64,000 nucleotides of DNA from Pyropia yezoensis (taxonomy: Eukaryota; Rhodophyta; Bangiophyceae; Bangiales; Bangiaceae), in assembly GCA_009829735.1 (NCBI GenBank), contig CM020618.1, positions 21,251,346 through 21,315,345 of the forward strand. The letters run 5' to 3'. Under the pieces are notes generated by a model. That model did no database searches and was not told where the DNA came from. It worked only from the letters and a program-made list of their open reading frames with translations. A program made the position numbers and the translations under genes. Position 1 is the first letter of the stretch. Every line of letters starts with the position of its first letter. Positions 30,311-42,620 of this stretch are shown one piece after another.

Positions 30311-30362
30311 GTGACGTGCGATCACGCCCGATCACGCCCGATCACGTCGTAATCACGCCCTT
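30311..30362. repeat. GATCACGCCC short tandem repeat
   Basis: GATCACGCCC occurs twice in tandem (30320-30340), with related ATCACG(C/T) words on both sides. The CTAAAACCGGGGCGTGA segment just before it carries the inverse GGCGTGA. Confidence 0.55.
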
Positions 30363-32152
30363 TCGTTCGCGTGTTCCGTATACAGTAGCCTACCTACTGA
30401 TAAGAGTGTCCCGAGTAGATATGTAGCTTTGCGGAGTCAACGCCGAACGTAAGAAAGAACACTCGCAGCCTGACCCGACTCCCACCGATGCCCTCCGCCC
30501 CACCTCTGCCAATGTCCTTCTCTCCTCGTCGTAGGTCATCAGGAAGGCAAACCAAAACGCTGCCGGTAACCTTCAGCGAGCGGCGGAGGCCCGCTGTGGC
30601 TTATGCTACCTCACGCAGACGCTCCCCGCCGAGATGTAGCCGTCCATACGTGGGGCTGGTGGTCGCGGCGGTGATGGTCAGCGCGGGTGGAGGCGACAGC
30701 ATCCAAAGCTGTTGGGAGTCAGCAGCAGTATTAGCATCAGCTGAAGCGGGACTAGAGGAGCACGCCGCGGTGGTGATAGTAGCAAGGCGGGAATTTCCAG
30801 GCGCTTACCGGCGCCATAGCGACCGCGAGGCCCACGCAAAGAGGCCTACGCACTCCCCCCCCCGCCTTGGATTCTCCGCTGCTCTCTGGCGCTCAACGAA
30901 CTGCATCTGCAGCCATTGATGGGCGCGGGGGGTAGAGGCAAGTCCGGGAACCCGCGTAAGGAGGTGGGGGTAGCCTCCCTCTCTGCTACCTCCCCACGCG
31001 GCCCCACCAGTGTGGCACTCCCCTACTGCGCACCTGAGACTGTCAACCCCCCCCCCCCCCCTTTCCCCTGCTTCCGCGCTAGGAAGGCCTATGCAAGCGC
31101 CACATGTGGCACCGGAGTGGCGATCGTGGCCGTCTTTGTGAGAGTATTCAAGGGGACTGCCAAGGTGGCCAGCGGAGGAATGACAGCGGAAGGGTCAGGG
31201 ATTGAAAAAGAGGGGTCCGAGACGTGGCCCACTTTCCGTTCTTTTCATGTGTGTTCTGGCGGTGGCGGCATCAGCGTCGGCGGCAGCGGCGTTGGCGGCG
31301 CCACCTCGGCTGGACGCCGCCGCCCTCCGCTTCGCGGCCGCCGCGGCCGCTGGGGAGACTACCGAGGCTGGCGGCTGCGGTGCCCACTCGTGGGTACTCT
31401 CGGCGCAGGCCAAACGCACCTGCGCAATGCTCGTCATGGGGACCAGTTCCCTCATCAACGGGGCGTCCTGTGACTGTGGACTTCGTCATGCGCATAACCC
31501 GTCGCGCTTGTATCCCGCTCCTGCTGTCATGTATTTGCTGTACTGTTTGACTATTCAGTTTGCTGTTAGATCACGCCCCCTGTGGAATAAGTGTTGATCA
31601 ATAATGAGGAAATGGGACCGACCGGCCGCAAGAGCGGAAAGAGACAGCTATTACCGTTGAGGCAAAGAAGACAGTCCTTTATTGCGTGGACGCTCGATGG
31701 GGAGCAAGCCGGCTCGACGGGGACGGCGTGCCTCTACGTCGAAGATAATGGCGAAACATCATGCCGGTCGAGCGACCGAGCAAAGGCCGAACGGCCGATC
31801 GCTACGAGCATGGCAAACGATACAAAATATCCCTCCAAAGCAAGGACAGATAAACAATACAAAACAAAAGTAGTCCCCCAAAGAGCGCGCCACAAGTCAC
31901 CCCAAACCAACAAAATTGGGGCCACCAGTCAGGGGGGCTACAAGCTCATGAATACCGGACTTCGGTATGAACGGTGGATAGCTACATACCCCCATTCCAA
32001 GCTTCGAGCCGTCCCGGCGAGGTCGGGCCAGGTGCAAACCGCACACCGGTCGCGCCTCGATGGGTGGCCGTGTTGGCGCAGGCGGGCTCGTTTGAGCCGT
32101 GCGAGTGTCCTCACGCACGAGGCGTGTGAAGCGCTAGTGGGGCCAATCTGGC

Positions 32153-32723
32153 TGTAGCATCCCTGGGCCCGACTTGGCGCCGACCCGGGACTACAACCAG
32201 AGGGCACCAGGTGCCAGAACACGCCCGCCGTTTGGTGATGGTTGGCGGCCGTGGCCCGTGCCCGGCACTGGGACGCGGTGGACTACGCTATCCACACGTG
32301 AGAGAGGGATTTCTGATGGGTTTTTGCATACTTGTGAGGGACTTGATTTGAGAGAATTTGAGTGTGAGATTAGTGAGTGGGAATAGAGTTAGTAGTGATA
32401 GTGGCCCCCGACCTGACGAGGTTAGACTCGGGTCGGGGCCACTCGGGGGTATGGGGGGGCTACCTGGCCAACGTGCCGAGGCTCCCCCAGATGCACGTTA
32501 AGAGGGACAGCGAGGCGCCCTTGGCCCGCGCCCTCAGGAAGAAGACAACCGCGCGTTTGCTTTCCTCTTCCCCGTGTGCACTACCGTGCGTATCTGTTTG
32601 CTCTGCGAGCAGGCGCGTGAGGCAACAGGCATACCATTCTCGTAGTTCCCCTTTCTGTGTTACCTGTCCCTTTCCCCCGAGGGACATGGACACGTGTCTG
32701 AGAGGATCGAGTTTTATACCACG
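32153..32723 (+). repeat. 5' LTR of element 1b
   Basis: TGTAGCATCC start; terminal CA changed to CG. It is followed after two bases (TA) by the same primer-binding site as 1a. Confidence 0.93.
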
Positions 32724-32931
32724 TATTTGGTGGAGCAGCAGGGGATTGGCGCGTTTAAGGAGAGACATTTGGGAGCAGCGGTTGGGTTGTTCCTGTTCTG
32801 TTTTTTCTGTGGTTTGGGAATTATTTGCACCCGTTCACGGGAATCCCATTCCTGGCTCTCCAACCCCTCTCTTGTGGTCTGGCGATCATTGGACACGCAG
32901 GCAACTGGACTGTGGCTGTCAAGAGACCAAC

Positions 32932-34692
32932 ATGGCTACCCTCCCTGGCACGACGGTGCCCGAAGGGGTAGGCCCCGAGTCCCTTGATGCATCCCTGGTC
33001 ACCGCGGGGGACGGTGCCCAACCCGGCGTTCTCCCTACGGGTGAAGCAGACCTGGGCGTGACGTCCGGTAGCGGACTGGAGTCTACAGGCGGCCAAGTAC
33101 CTCTTGCTCCCGTTCCTCAGGCTGTTCCTCCTGTGGGAGCCACCCCGGGGTCAACGGCGTTTGAGTCCGCTCGCAGCAGACGTCTCCCTCCTGTCGGTTC
33201 TACTCCTCAACCTCCAGGGATAGCCCCTGGTGTGCTTACTCCTGGACCCACACATGGCTGCAGGGTGTATACACCTCTTCCTGTGGGCACTAGCAGTGCC
33301 AGAGGCACCGCTGCAACTGGTTCTACGGGTCACCCTGAGACCTCGACTCATGGGACCGGCCAAGCTTTTCCTCCCCTTGCATTCTATGGGGCGGGGAGCT
33401 CCAAGGCCGGTAACCGGAGCAGCCGAAGGCGTCGGCGTCATCGCCGTCGCTCTAGCACCAGCGAGACCAGTTCCTCCAGCTCTGAGGAGGGATATGATTG
33501 GGATGCATCTCCCGGTCCCACCCGGCGCAGGATAGTCGAGTTTGACTTCCCTGCCCACCAAGTGGGAGATGCCACCCTGAACAAGGTCACGTATTGGGGT
33601 AACTACCGGCTGGAGAACCAAGACCAAGGTTACACCCGGAAGATGGCCAAGAAGATGGCGTCCCTGAACCGGCGAATGCAGCCGAGCTTCGGGGGACATC
33701 CTAAGTTTTCCGGGAAGAAACGGGCGCTTATCTTTGCCTTCCTGCGCCGGTTTGTCAAGGCATGCAACGACAACGATGTGTCCGAGGGCAAGGCCCTCTA
33801 CCTCCTGGTTAACTTCATGACCGGAGAAGCGGAACAGCGGCTCGCACAGGTTCTACCAGACTCTGCCGGACACATTGTCGGGCGTACCGTTGGGAGATAT
33901 CCGGAAGGGGTCAACTTGCTCCTGTACAACTACGCTGACGCGGACGCCCTGCGCAAGGCAGTAGGCAGGTTGAACCGGGCAACTATGGAACGACAAGAGA
34001 CTCCAGAGGCCTTCGCCCGCCGTGTCCGGGAGATGAGCGAGGCTTGTGGCAACGTCTACCCTGAGGACAGGCTCAAGATGATCTTCTCGGAAGGGCTTCC
34101 TGAATATCTTCAAGTGGACGCGGAGAACTACAACCAGGAACATCAAGAACATACCTTCCAGAAGTTGATGGCTTACACCCAGGGCAAGTACCGGCAAGCC
34201 AAGGCCCTCTAAGTTCCCATGGTATCAACTCGCAAGCCGTTGTCGCGAGTTCGTCCCGGACCCGACAAGTATAACGGAGTTGATAGCCTTGTACCGGTAC
34301 TCGCAGTTGGCGAGGCCTCACCCGTGGGGTCAGGGGACAAGTGGGGCGGCTTCGTTTCTAAGGAGCAACCTTCCCTAGTCGCCCCCAAGCAGGTCAAGAA
34401 CCAGCGGTTCCGGTCTTGTTGGCTGTGCCAGAAGGAGGACCACATGTCCTACCAGTGCCCGACCATTCCCAAGGACCTCCAGGAGAAGCTCAAGCGTCAA
34501 GGACTGGTGTTTGCCAAGGCAGTCAACTGGGCTGACCGGCGAGCACCCTCCAAGATGGACAGGGCACAGGTACACGCAATCCGGGTGGCAACCTTGCAGA
34601 GCATCACGGAGGCTCTGGCAAGGGAAGCTCCTACGGACTTTGACCTGGAGACCGAAACCTCCAAGGAATCCTCGGACCCGCGAAACGAGTAG
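32932..34692 (+). pseudogene. gag: Gag of element 1b, with one nonsense codon
   Basis: Same start and frame as the 1a gag, about 95% alike. The CAA codon after 'KAL' is TAA at 34210-34212, cutting off the CCHC knuckle (CWLCQKEDHMSYQC, about 34415-34456). The frame otherwise runs through to a TAG at 34690-34692. Confidence 0.9.
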
Positions 34693-34720
34693 GGCAGGCA
34701 CTCTCCGCAAGTGTCTTCCC
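34680..34720 (+). promoter_or_regulatory. Degenerate -1 frameshift site (1b)
   Basis: The heptamer is GCGAAAC (34680-34686) instead of GGGAAAC, which should prevent efficient slippage. The stem is intact: AGGCACT (34696-34702) pairs with AGTGTCT (34710-34716) around a 7-nt loop. Relative to 1a, one stem pair has changed on both sides (G-C to A-T). Confidence 0.7.
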
Positions 34721-37700
34721 GAATCTCCGACTGCAGGGTTCATCTACCCGTTCTCCCCTTGCGTGCCGGGAGAAAGGACGGCGGTTACCTGCTCAACTGG
34801 TAGCCGCCTGGACACCCTGTTTGTTCAAGGGGACATTGCTCGTCCTGCGTAAAGAAAACCTCAAGATTAATGCTCGTATGCGTGTGGGGGATAGCCTCCC
34901 CCAAGCTGTTACGCCGGTGGTTGACACGGGAGCCGAACCAAGCGTCAGCACTGAGAACCTGTTACCTCCGGGCTGGCGTCGACATGCCTGGAGAGCGCCT
35001 ACCAGGACCCATATTGTCGACGCTTCGGGTCAATCCCTACGACCGTTTGGCCGTCTTCCTGTCGCCATCTATGTCAACAATGAACCAATGCTTTTTCCAT
35101 TTCTAGTGGTCAAGACTCTATCAGTCTCCCTCAACCTAGGCTGGGACTTCCAGAAGCAGCATGTCAAGAGTATCCGGCCCGGAGAAGGAAAGGTGCAGCT
35201 CAACCATGGGTTTGTGTCACCGGTGCTGGAGCATCTGGACGCCAAGGTTCGTGTAGTCAAGAACAAGAAGGAACGCATCCCACCCTCTACCTTGACTCTC
35301 TTCAAACCGGTGCTCCTACTTCCTCGCTCGGAGACCAAGGTTCAAGTAACCACCCAGACTGCAGGTCAATGCCTGATCTACGGATGGAAGGAATTTCTGG
35401 CGAAACACCGGTTATACTTGGCCCACGGGCATCATAAGAAGGTGGAAAGGCACACCCCATTCTCGGTGCTAATCGTAAACGTGAGCCGGAAGCCGATAAC
35501 CCTCGCCAAGGGCACTCGAGTTGGAACAGCAGAGCCTTACCGGGGGTCTGCCCGTGCTATGAGCAAGGAAGACCTCTTGAACCTGCAACAAGAACTGGCA
35601 TCCAACTTGACGGCTTTGAACGTACCTCCGAAACAAGAGCAGGCTAGCAGCGTCACCCCGAAGCCCGATCAAGCACCATCCGGGATGCCGAAGGTCAACC
35701 AGGAGAACGTCCCTCCCGACTTGAAGGCGGCACTGGAGAAGCTTCTCCAGGAATGTCGGCACCTGTGCTCGGGAGAGCTGGGCAAGATGGACGCCACTCT
35801 ACACCGGATTCAACTCAAGCCAGGTGCCAAGCCAGTGCACCTGCAACCATACCGGGCTGGACCTCATCGCCGGGATGAGATTGAGAAGCAGGTTAACAAG
35901 ATGCTCAAGATGGATGTTATCGAGCCGTCTGATGGTGAGTGGGCCTTCCCGGTGGTAGTCGTCCCAAAACCTGGCGGTCACTTCCGTTTCTGCGTTGACT
36001 ACAGGCGCCTGAACGAAATGACAGTCAAGGACGTATATCCGGTACCCCGGATGAATGATTGCATCGACTTTCTTGGTGATGCCACCCTCTTCTCAACGCT
36101 GGATTGTAATGCCGGTTACTGGCAGATCCCTCTGGCTGACGAGGACAAGGACAAGACCACCTTCACGTGCCACCTGGGACTATTCCGGTGCATGCGTCTT
36201 CCTTTTGGTCTCACCTATGCCCCGGCGACCTTCCAGAGAGCCATCGACATCATCCTGACGGGGCTGAGGTGGAGAACATGTTTGGTCTACCTGGACGATA
36301 TTATCGTTTTCTCCAAGACCCCGGCGGAACACCTGGAGCACCTTCGAGAGGTCCTGGCTCTCCTGTCCAAGGCTGGAGTTACCCTGAAGGCTGAGACATG
36401 CCACCTGTTTGAGACTGAGGTGGAGTACCTGGGGCACGTGCTGAGTCCGGGGGAGCTCCGAGTCAACGAGAAAAACATCAAGGCCCTCCGGCATGCACGG
36501 CAACCTAAGACCCAGACAGAACTCAAGAGCTTTCTGGGTATGTGCAACGTCTACCGCCGGCTCGTACGGGACTATGCCCTAATTGCCCGGCTCTTGACCA
36601 AGCTCACCAACAAAAAGCTCCCCGCACAACTCCCGGTGTTCGACGAGAAGCTGGCTGCTGCCTTCGAAGAGCCCAAGAAGCGCCTGACCACCATTCCTGT
36701 ACTGGCGTTACCCAAGCGGGAGGGCCAGTTTGTCCTGGAGACTGATGCCTGTGGCGTCCAGGTGGGGTGCTCACTACTCCAGCAGCAACCTGATGGGCAC
36801 TTCCTCCAGATAGGCTACTACAGTCGCGTCCTGACTCCAGCTGAGAAGAACTATTCCACGACCGAGCGCGAGTGCTTGGCAGCCGTCTGGGCTTGCTTCC
36901 TGTTACGGCCATATCTTGAAGGACAAGAGTTCCTCATCCGGACGGACCACGCCAGGTTAAGGTGGCTGCTATGCATGGACAGCAGCCAAGGAAGGGTCGC
37001 CCGGTGGCGCCTACGCCTTTCGGAGTTCAAGTACAAGGTGTGCACCAGAGCAGGGAGGGTGCACCACTGCGCCGACACCATGTCCCGTCTGGAGACTCCT
37101 GCAGCCGACACCGGTCCTATCCCGGAGGAAATACCTTGTTTCATCCTCCCGAATGTCGGACGTGGCTGGCACGCTCCCCTGTATGAGACACCTGAAGCTC
37201 ATCCACCGGAAACCATACACTCGATGCTGGAAGCACAACTGACGGACCCTCAATGCTTGGAGCTTCGCCACCAAATGGACCTGAACCGGAGTAGTCGCGT
37301 CTCCGAGTCTACAGATGGACTCTTGGTACGGGTGCCACCCTTCGATGGGGCAACTCAAGTCTACGTACCCCGGAGTCATCGAGCTGACATTCTACGCCTG
37401 GAGCACTCGTCTCTTCAGGCCGGACATCCTGGCATCAACCGGATGTATGCTTCGATGCGACGACACTATTACTGGGAAACCATGGCTAGTGACGTCCATA
37501 AGCACCTGGAGGCTTGTGTCTCTTGTGCAAGGAACCGGTTGTCCCAGAAGAAGAAGACTTCTAAGCTACGCCTATTCCCTGCGGCGGAGCCCTTTGCAAG
37601 CTTAAGCATGGACATCCTGGGGCCCCTACCTGAAACATCCAGTGGCAACATATACCTGCTCATCATTTGTGACCGGTTCTCCAAGTTCACTCGAGCAATC

Positions 37701-38780
37701 CCGCTGAGGACCATCACGGCCCTGGATGTCACGTCAGCCTTCTGCGAGTACTGGATAGCTACCTACGGCCCTCCAGACTCCGTCTTAACCGACAACGGTC
37801 CCCAGTTTGCATCCCTGTTCTTCCAAGGAGTCTGTGACCTGATGGGTATCAAGAACTTGTTCACCACGACATACCACCCGCAAACGAACGGCCAGGTGGA
37901 ACGATTCAACCGGACCCTGGTGGGCATGCTACGGAACTACGTGGAGGAGCACCAAGAAGACTGGGACGAGCTCCTGGCTGTCCTCACTCTAGCCTACAAC
38001 TCCCGAGTTCGCCGGACAACGGGAGTCGCTCCACTCGACTTTGTCACCCCAAGGCGGCTGACCAACGTCTTCCTGGAAAGAATACCAGACGGTCTCCAGC
38101 CTGCACTGAAGTCAGGTCCCAAGGCAAAGGGTGAGTTCCTGGAACAACTGAAGCTCCTGCTCCCAAGAGTCAACGAGTCAATCTCGAAGACCCAGGAGCG
38201 ATACAAGCGGGACTATGACAAGGGAGTCCGGGAAAAGAACAAGGACCTGGGTGGTGGCGACTGGGTTTTCGTGGAGAACCAAAGCAAGACCCGGAGGAAG
38301 CTGGACTCGAAGACGGATGGACCTTATAAGATCCTGAATACGGACGGCTGGACCTTTCTTCTGGACGTGGATGGCTCCCCGTACCGGGTAAGCAGTGACC
38401 ATGTCACCCGAGCTCCACCGCCAAGCCAACGGGACTTGACCCGGCGCAAGCGGGCCGCAGTACCCTGGTTATCCCAAGAGGAAGGCCGAGAGTATGTCTA
38501 CGTCAAGTTTGCCGACCACGCCTGGTGGGACGGGCGCTTGTACCTGCGAGTACGCTGGTTCGGTTTCAATCCGGCGGATGATGCCTGGCAACACTCAAGC
38601 CGGTTATTCATTGCGGACGTCTGCGCCTACACGCGACGGAACGAAATTGAGGGCACTCCGGTGGCCAAAGCCGGCAAGATCCTGGAATCGAACTCGGAGG
38701 ATGACCATGAGAAAGGGGCTGATCACGACCCGCGGAACGAGCCGAGCTCACCTGCGACAGACGCGGAACAAGAGGATTGA
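34686..38780 (+). CDS. pol: Pol polyprotein, element 1b
   Basis: Open through protease (VVDTGAE, where the residue after DTG-A is Glu rather than Gly), RT (FRFCVDYRRLN, YLDD), RNase H (FVLETDACG), integrase (intact H-H-C-C with ACVSCARNR; catalytic D, D, E present) and a degraded chromodomain (ADDAWQHSSRL where 1a has ADDTWEPSNRL). The slippery site upstream is mutated, so expression as Gag-Pol is unlikely. A comparison of 1a and 1b suggests each copy carries different lesions. Confidence 0.9.
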   Translation, partial: RVGQALSASVFPNLRLQGSSTRSPLACREKGRRLPAQLVAAWTPCLFKGTLLVLRKENLKINARMRVGDSLPQAVTPVVDTGAEPSVSTENLLPPGWRRHAWRAPTRTHIVDASGQSLRPFGRLPVAIYVNNEPMLFPFLVVKTLSVSLNLGWDFQKQHVKSIRPGEGKVQLNHGFVSPVLEHLDAKVRVVKNKKERIPPSTLTLFKPVLLLPRSETKVQVTTQTAGQCLIYGWKEFLAKHRLYLAHGHHKKVERHTPFSVLIVNVSRKPITLAKGTRVGTAEPYRGSARAMSKEDLLNLQQELASNLTALNVPPKQEQASSVTPKPDQAPSGMPKVNQENVPPDLKAALEKLLQECRHLCSGELGKMDATLHRIQLKPGAKPVHLQPYRAGPHRRDEIEKQVNKMLKMDVIEPSDGEWAFPVVVVPKPGGHFRFCVDYRRLNEMTVKDVYPVPRMNDCIDFLGDATLFSTLDCNAGYWQIPLADEDKDKTTFTCHLGLFRCMRLPFGLTYAPATFQRAIDIILTGLRWRTCLVYLDDIIVFSKTPAEHLEHLREVLALLSKAGVTLKAETCHLFETEVEYLGHVLSPGELRVNEKNIKALRHARQPKTQTELKSFLGMCNVYRRLVRDYALIARLLTKLTNKKLPAQLPVFDEKLAAAFEEPKKRLTTIPVLALPKREGQFVLETDACGVQVGCSLLQQQPDGHFLQIGYYSRVLTPAEKNYSTTERECLAAVWACFLLRPYLEGQEFLIRTDHARLRWLLCMDSSQGRVARWRLRLSEFKYKVCTRAGRVHHCADTMSRLETPAADTGPIPEEIPCFILPNVGRGWHAPLYETPEAHPPETIHSMLEAQLTDPQCLELRHQMDLNRSSRVSESTDGLLVRVPPFDGATQVYVPRSHRADILRLEHSSLQAGHPGINRMYASMRRHYYWETMASDVHKHLEACVSCARNRLSQKKKTSKLRLFPAAEPFASLSMDILGPLPETSSGNIYLLIICDRFSKFTRAIPLRTITALDVTSAFCEYWIATYGPPDSVLTDNGPQFASLFFQGVCDLMGIKNLFTTTYHPQTNGQVERFNRTLVGMLRNYVEEHQEDWDELLAVLTLAYNSRVRRTTGVAPLDFVTPRRLTNVFLERIPDGLQPALKSGPKAKGEFLEQLKLLLPRVNESISKTQERYKRDYDKGVREKNKDLGGGDWVFVENQSKTRRKLDSKTDGPYKILNTDGWTFLLDVDGSPYRVSSDHVTRAPPPSQRDLTRRKRAAVPWLSQEEGREYVYVKFADHAWWDGRLYLRVRWFGFNPADDAWQHSSRLFIADVCAYTRRNEIEGTPVAKAGKILESNSEDDHEKGADHDPRNEPSSPATDAEQED

Positions 38781-38924
38781 GAAGAACGGACCAGGTGTAT
38801 CAAGGAAAACACGAAATGCAAGCAAGGACTATCAAGAAAGACAAGCACCCGCTCGAGCAGCCCTTCTCTCCGCCTCTCCCCTCCTCACTTCTCCCTAGAC
38901 TCCCATCCTCCCTGCATCCAAGAA

Positions 38925-41042
38925 TTACTCGCGGCGCGGACGCTGCGCCGCAGGAGGGTCTTCCAGCGCCGCTTCGGCGGCACGAAGGGACCCGGAGGAA
39001 AGCGGGATGACGTAGTGCGGTGGACGAGGCGCTTTCAGGTAGGACGCCACCGAAGCAGTACCAGTAGTTGCCTGGCGCTCCCTCCTATCCAGATATACCT
39101 GTCGGCGCCCCTGGAAGCCAGTGAAGGTCTCTGACCACTGCTGGGCCAAGCCATGCCGCGTCAAAATCGCCAGAAGCTCACCAACCACCGGGCTGTCCGA
39201 CATCTGGCCGCTGTCCGCGCAAGCAAACACCCGGTCGACCACATCGTTCAAGACGCTGGCATATGTGCCCAGCACCAAGGAAGACCCGACGCCTTCGACC
39301 TGCACCGGAAGACGACCGAGCTGGTCGTCAATCATGCCAACGTCATACTGGTCGCACGTCGGGCCACCTTGGTTCAGGTACCAGTCAGGCACCCGGAAGC
39401 GGGTAAGGCGCAGAGTCGGCGCCGGGATCTCGAACCGCCCCGAGTATGCCACTACCGGACGGTCCACAATACCCCCCGAAACCGGAGTCCCCGACTCAAG
39501 AGGAGGCACAGGGCCGCCGACAATTTAAGAAGGCGCCTGAGGAGGAACGGCTGGAGTAGTCGGCGACCGGACGGCCACGCCAAGACTCGCTGCAGACAAG
39601 CGCGGTGCCGGAGGAGCTTGAAGTACCGGCACAGCCTGAGCAGGACGCGGAGGCACCGGCGACGGTTCAGGCGAGGCCACCGGGGCAATAGGTGCAACAG
39701 AAGGGAGCGGAGCCGCCGCAGACGCCCGACCGACCGCCGCGGCCCATGCCGACTCTTGTACCGGCGGCCCAGTTGGCAGGAGATCGAGGGTGACCGGAGC
39801 AGGAAAGCCGCCTAGCTGCGGCCACGCCGGAAGCGGCGTCGCCAGCTGCACCTTGGCCGGAGAAGACTAGTAGACCACCTGCACCCAACCTGAGCCATCC
39901 CGACGCGGGCGGTTCTGGTCGGCAATCGCGTTCAAGAAGCTCCGGTCATGCACCGGCAGCCGATGCCGGAAGTCAATCATCGCCTGGAAGAGCTCCTTGC
40001 ACTCCTCGTCCTGGCTGCACAGGAAGTCGACGGTCAACTTGTCGACGATCCGGACCATCAGGAGGTCGAACAGAAGCCAAAGCCGGTTGGACACCAAGAT
40101 CTCATGAAGCCAGTGGTTGGCCGTCAAGACCATCATCTCGAAGATGTACATCATGTACGGGATGGAGTGGAAGAAGCCCTTGATCGACGCCTGGGTCAAG
40201 GCGCCCAGCAAGTACCAGGTGAAGGGGATGCTGAAAGGAGCAAACCCGACCGGGATCTCGACTTCCTGCTGCTGCGGGACGACCTTGGGGTAGTACGCCG
40301 CTTGGTTAGCCTTATCCAGCTTTCTGACCTCTTGATGGTTGCAGCTCACGAGGAAGTCACGCTGGCGCCCGCGCCGCTCGCCTTGTTCCCGTGCCGGCGA
40401 CAACACGGAGTACTTCCGGGTCAAGAAAGGCGGCTCCAGAGCTACCATGCTCGGACGGGGATCACAGTTCAGGCTCCCCGACCCCTTGAGCGCCTCGTCC
40501 CAGACCTTGAGCGCCCGATGGACGTACCCTTCCTCCTCAGGCCACCGGAGAACGGACGCAGACACGCGACGCTCGGTCATGGGTAGATCCAGCACCAGCG
40601 CGAAGGGGAGATCCTCCTGGCGAGCAACCCAAGAGGAACCCGAAAAGCTCTGGGAGCGGTCTTGTGCCAGGCGCATCTGGTCCGCCGCATGGAGACGAGT
40701 CTTGTCCATCTCCGTCAAGACTCCGCGCTGGAGTTCCTTGCACCAGATGGCCAGGCAATCCTGCTGGCACTGGGCCGCGCTGGCGTTGCCGACCACCGTG
40801 GAGTAGCGCCGGCCCGCCAGAGGATCCTGCCCAAGAAGCATCTCCGGGAGACCCGCCGGGGAAGTCTCGACCGAGTGCGACGCAGAAGCCGAGGAAACTC
40901 GATCCGCCTCCGCCGTGGCGACCGACGCCGGCACCGACACCCGAGGAACCGGAGGTAGGAGAAGGGCACGGCCGCCCGAGCTTTCTTCTGCAACATTCGC
41001 CGCCGGAACCACGGGCCCAGCTTGGATCTCGGAACTGGACAT
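38925..41042 (-). pseudogene. Antisense ORF of element 1b, two nonsense codons
   Basis: Colinear with the 1a antisense frame: ATG at 41042, conserved central block at about 39900-40700, and C-terminal block at 38925-39509, all in one frame. TAG at 39867 replaces a CAG of 1a, and TAA at 39525 lies in the Pro-rich linker. The codon that is nonsense in 1a (26834) is CAA here, so the two copies were inactivated independently. Confidence 0.85.
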
Positions 41043-41225
41043 GACGTCCAGAATCCGGGGGAGCGGGAGGGTCAAGGTGAAGGAGGAGGGGGGGGGCAGG
41101 ATTGGAGCAGGTGATCGTGCTCGGGGTGAAGACGCTCGACCTCGGCACCGGTATGGACGTGCTCGAGGCTGTGCACGGTGGCACCTGGTTCGGCCCGAGG
41201 ACGTGCCGGGCTAGGGAGGGAGCTA

Positions 41226-41795
41226 TATAGCATCCCTGGCCCCGACTTGGCGCCGACCCGGGACTGCAACCAGAGGGCACCAGGTGCCAGAACACGCCCA
41301 CCGTGTGGTGATGGTTGGCGGCCGTGGCCCGTGCCCGGCACTGGGACGCGGTGGACTACGCTATCCACACGTGAGAGAGGGACTTCTGATGGGTTTTTGC
41401 ATACTTGTGAGGGACTTGATTTGAGAGAATTTGAGTGTGAGATTAGTGAGTGGGAATAGAGTTAGTAGTGATAGTGGCCCCCGACCTGACGAGGTTAGAC
41501 TCGGGTCGGGGCCACTCGGGAGTATGGGGGGGGCTACCTGGCCAATCTGCCGAGGCTCCCCCAGATGCACGTGAAGAGGGACAGCGAGGCGCCCTTGGCC
41601 CGCGCCCTCAGGAAGAAGAAACTGCGCGTTTGCTTTCCTCTTCCCCGTGTGCACTACCGTGCGTATCTGTTTGCTTTGCGAGCAGGCACGTGGGGCAACA
41701 GGCATACCACTCTCGTAGTTCCCCTTTCTGTGTTACCTGTCCCTTCCCCCGAGGGATATTGACACGTGTCTCAGAGGATCGAGTTTCATACCACA
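41226..41795 (+). repeat. 3' LTR of element 1b
   Basis: 570 bp, start mutated to TATAGCATCC, end CATACCACA, followed by CTGGC. Confidence 0.93.
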
Positions 41796-41836
41796 CTGGC
41801 CAAGGGTCGGCAGCTCGCAGGGGTCGCACGGGGCGG

Positions 41837-42305
41837 TGTGGCAAACACCACATGCACACACGGCACCCAAGTTGGGGCGGTGTGCAAGGGCTGCCTCCCG
41901 TGTCGGGGGAACCGGAAGAAGTGCAAGTCGCACACACTCTGTCCCTGTTGTGGGGCAAACCCCCCACGGACAAACAAGAGGATGGTGTGTGGTCGAACAG
42001 TTTCTTGCTCGGGACGGGGACGCAGGGCCAAGCCCCGCTGTCCCTCCCCTTATCCCCCCAGGGTCCACTCAGAATCTCGCCACTCGGAATCTCCCACCCC
42101 AGCACCTGCCCACCGGGCCACACGAAAATTCAAGACGATAAATGCAGAAAACCCTCAAATCCAAGTTGGATTTACTACTAAGCTAACTATCCCAAACTTA
42201 GGGAAAATGGACCCAAATGCAGGGGGAGGAACGGATCAGGCTAGTGGCCTGCCGCCCCTTGCATGGCACGTGTTGCCCCCCTACCTGGGGGTCAATACTG
42301 CCATA
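41837..42305 (-). repeat. 3' LTR of element 2A
   Basis: Plus-strand reading starts TGTGGCAAAC and ends ACTGCCATA (the last CA changed to TA). It contains an 8-bp-arm hairpin AAATCCAA-G-TTGGATTT at 42157-42173. Confidence 0.93.
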
Positions 42306-42424
42306 CTCCCCTCTCCTCAGTTCCGACCGACCCGGTCGGCCCTGTCAGGGGGTGCGTAAACGCACGTCTCGGCGTTGGGGGCGCGACTTGCTGTCCCCCA
42401 TCGAGTACGTAACACGGATGTGGA

Positions 42425-42443
42425 GGCGGTCACGTTGACCGCC
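42425..42443. repeat. Perfect hairpin GGCGGTCA-CGT-TGACCGCC
   Basis: Eight-bp perfect arms, 3-nt loop, in the leader of the antisense frame of 2A. Also present in 2B near 59960. Confidence 0.85.
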
Positions 42444-42620
42444 CCTCTCCTCAAGCTTGCCCACTCGGCAGCTTGCTCTCCTCAGTTCACACTTCACCAT
42501 CACCACCACCTCCCCTTCACCTTCCACTGGGCCGCCCCACGCTGGGGAGGCCACCCGTATACCCACGATCCGAGTCCCCCTCAACTCGAGGCGGGTCTCG
42601 TGCCGCGATAGCCAGAGCGT

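Larger units (their letters stand above)
29268..32147. other. Spacer between elements 1a and 1b
   Basis: The first 850 bp are AT-richer with TATA-like words (CTATAAATG at 29548) and inverted repeats. 30480-31500 is GC-richer, with overlapping open frames (for example 30488-30919 and 30916-31473 on +) that are low-complexity and unrecognised. 31590-32147 has no gene signal. The stretch may contain old, unrecognisable mobile DNA. Confidence 0.4.
32153..41795 (+). mobile_element. Element 1b: older full-length copy of family 1
   Basis: Bounded by LTRs of 571 and 570 bp, with target duplication CTGGC (32148-32152 and 41796-41800). Organisation is as in 1a. LTRs differ at roughly 20 positions by eye (about 3-4%), and both outer bases of the inner or outer termini are mutated (ACCACG end of the 5' LTR, TATAGC start of the 3' LTR). 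One nonsense codon in gag, a broken slippery site and two nonsense codons in the antisense frame show it is decayed, although pol remains open. Confidence 0.95.

Noticed and set aside
33151..33699. 182-residue minus-strand frame inside gag (also at 20615-21163)
   Set aside because: Lies wholly within gag on the opposite strand and mirrors conserved gag codons; no independent support.
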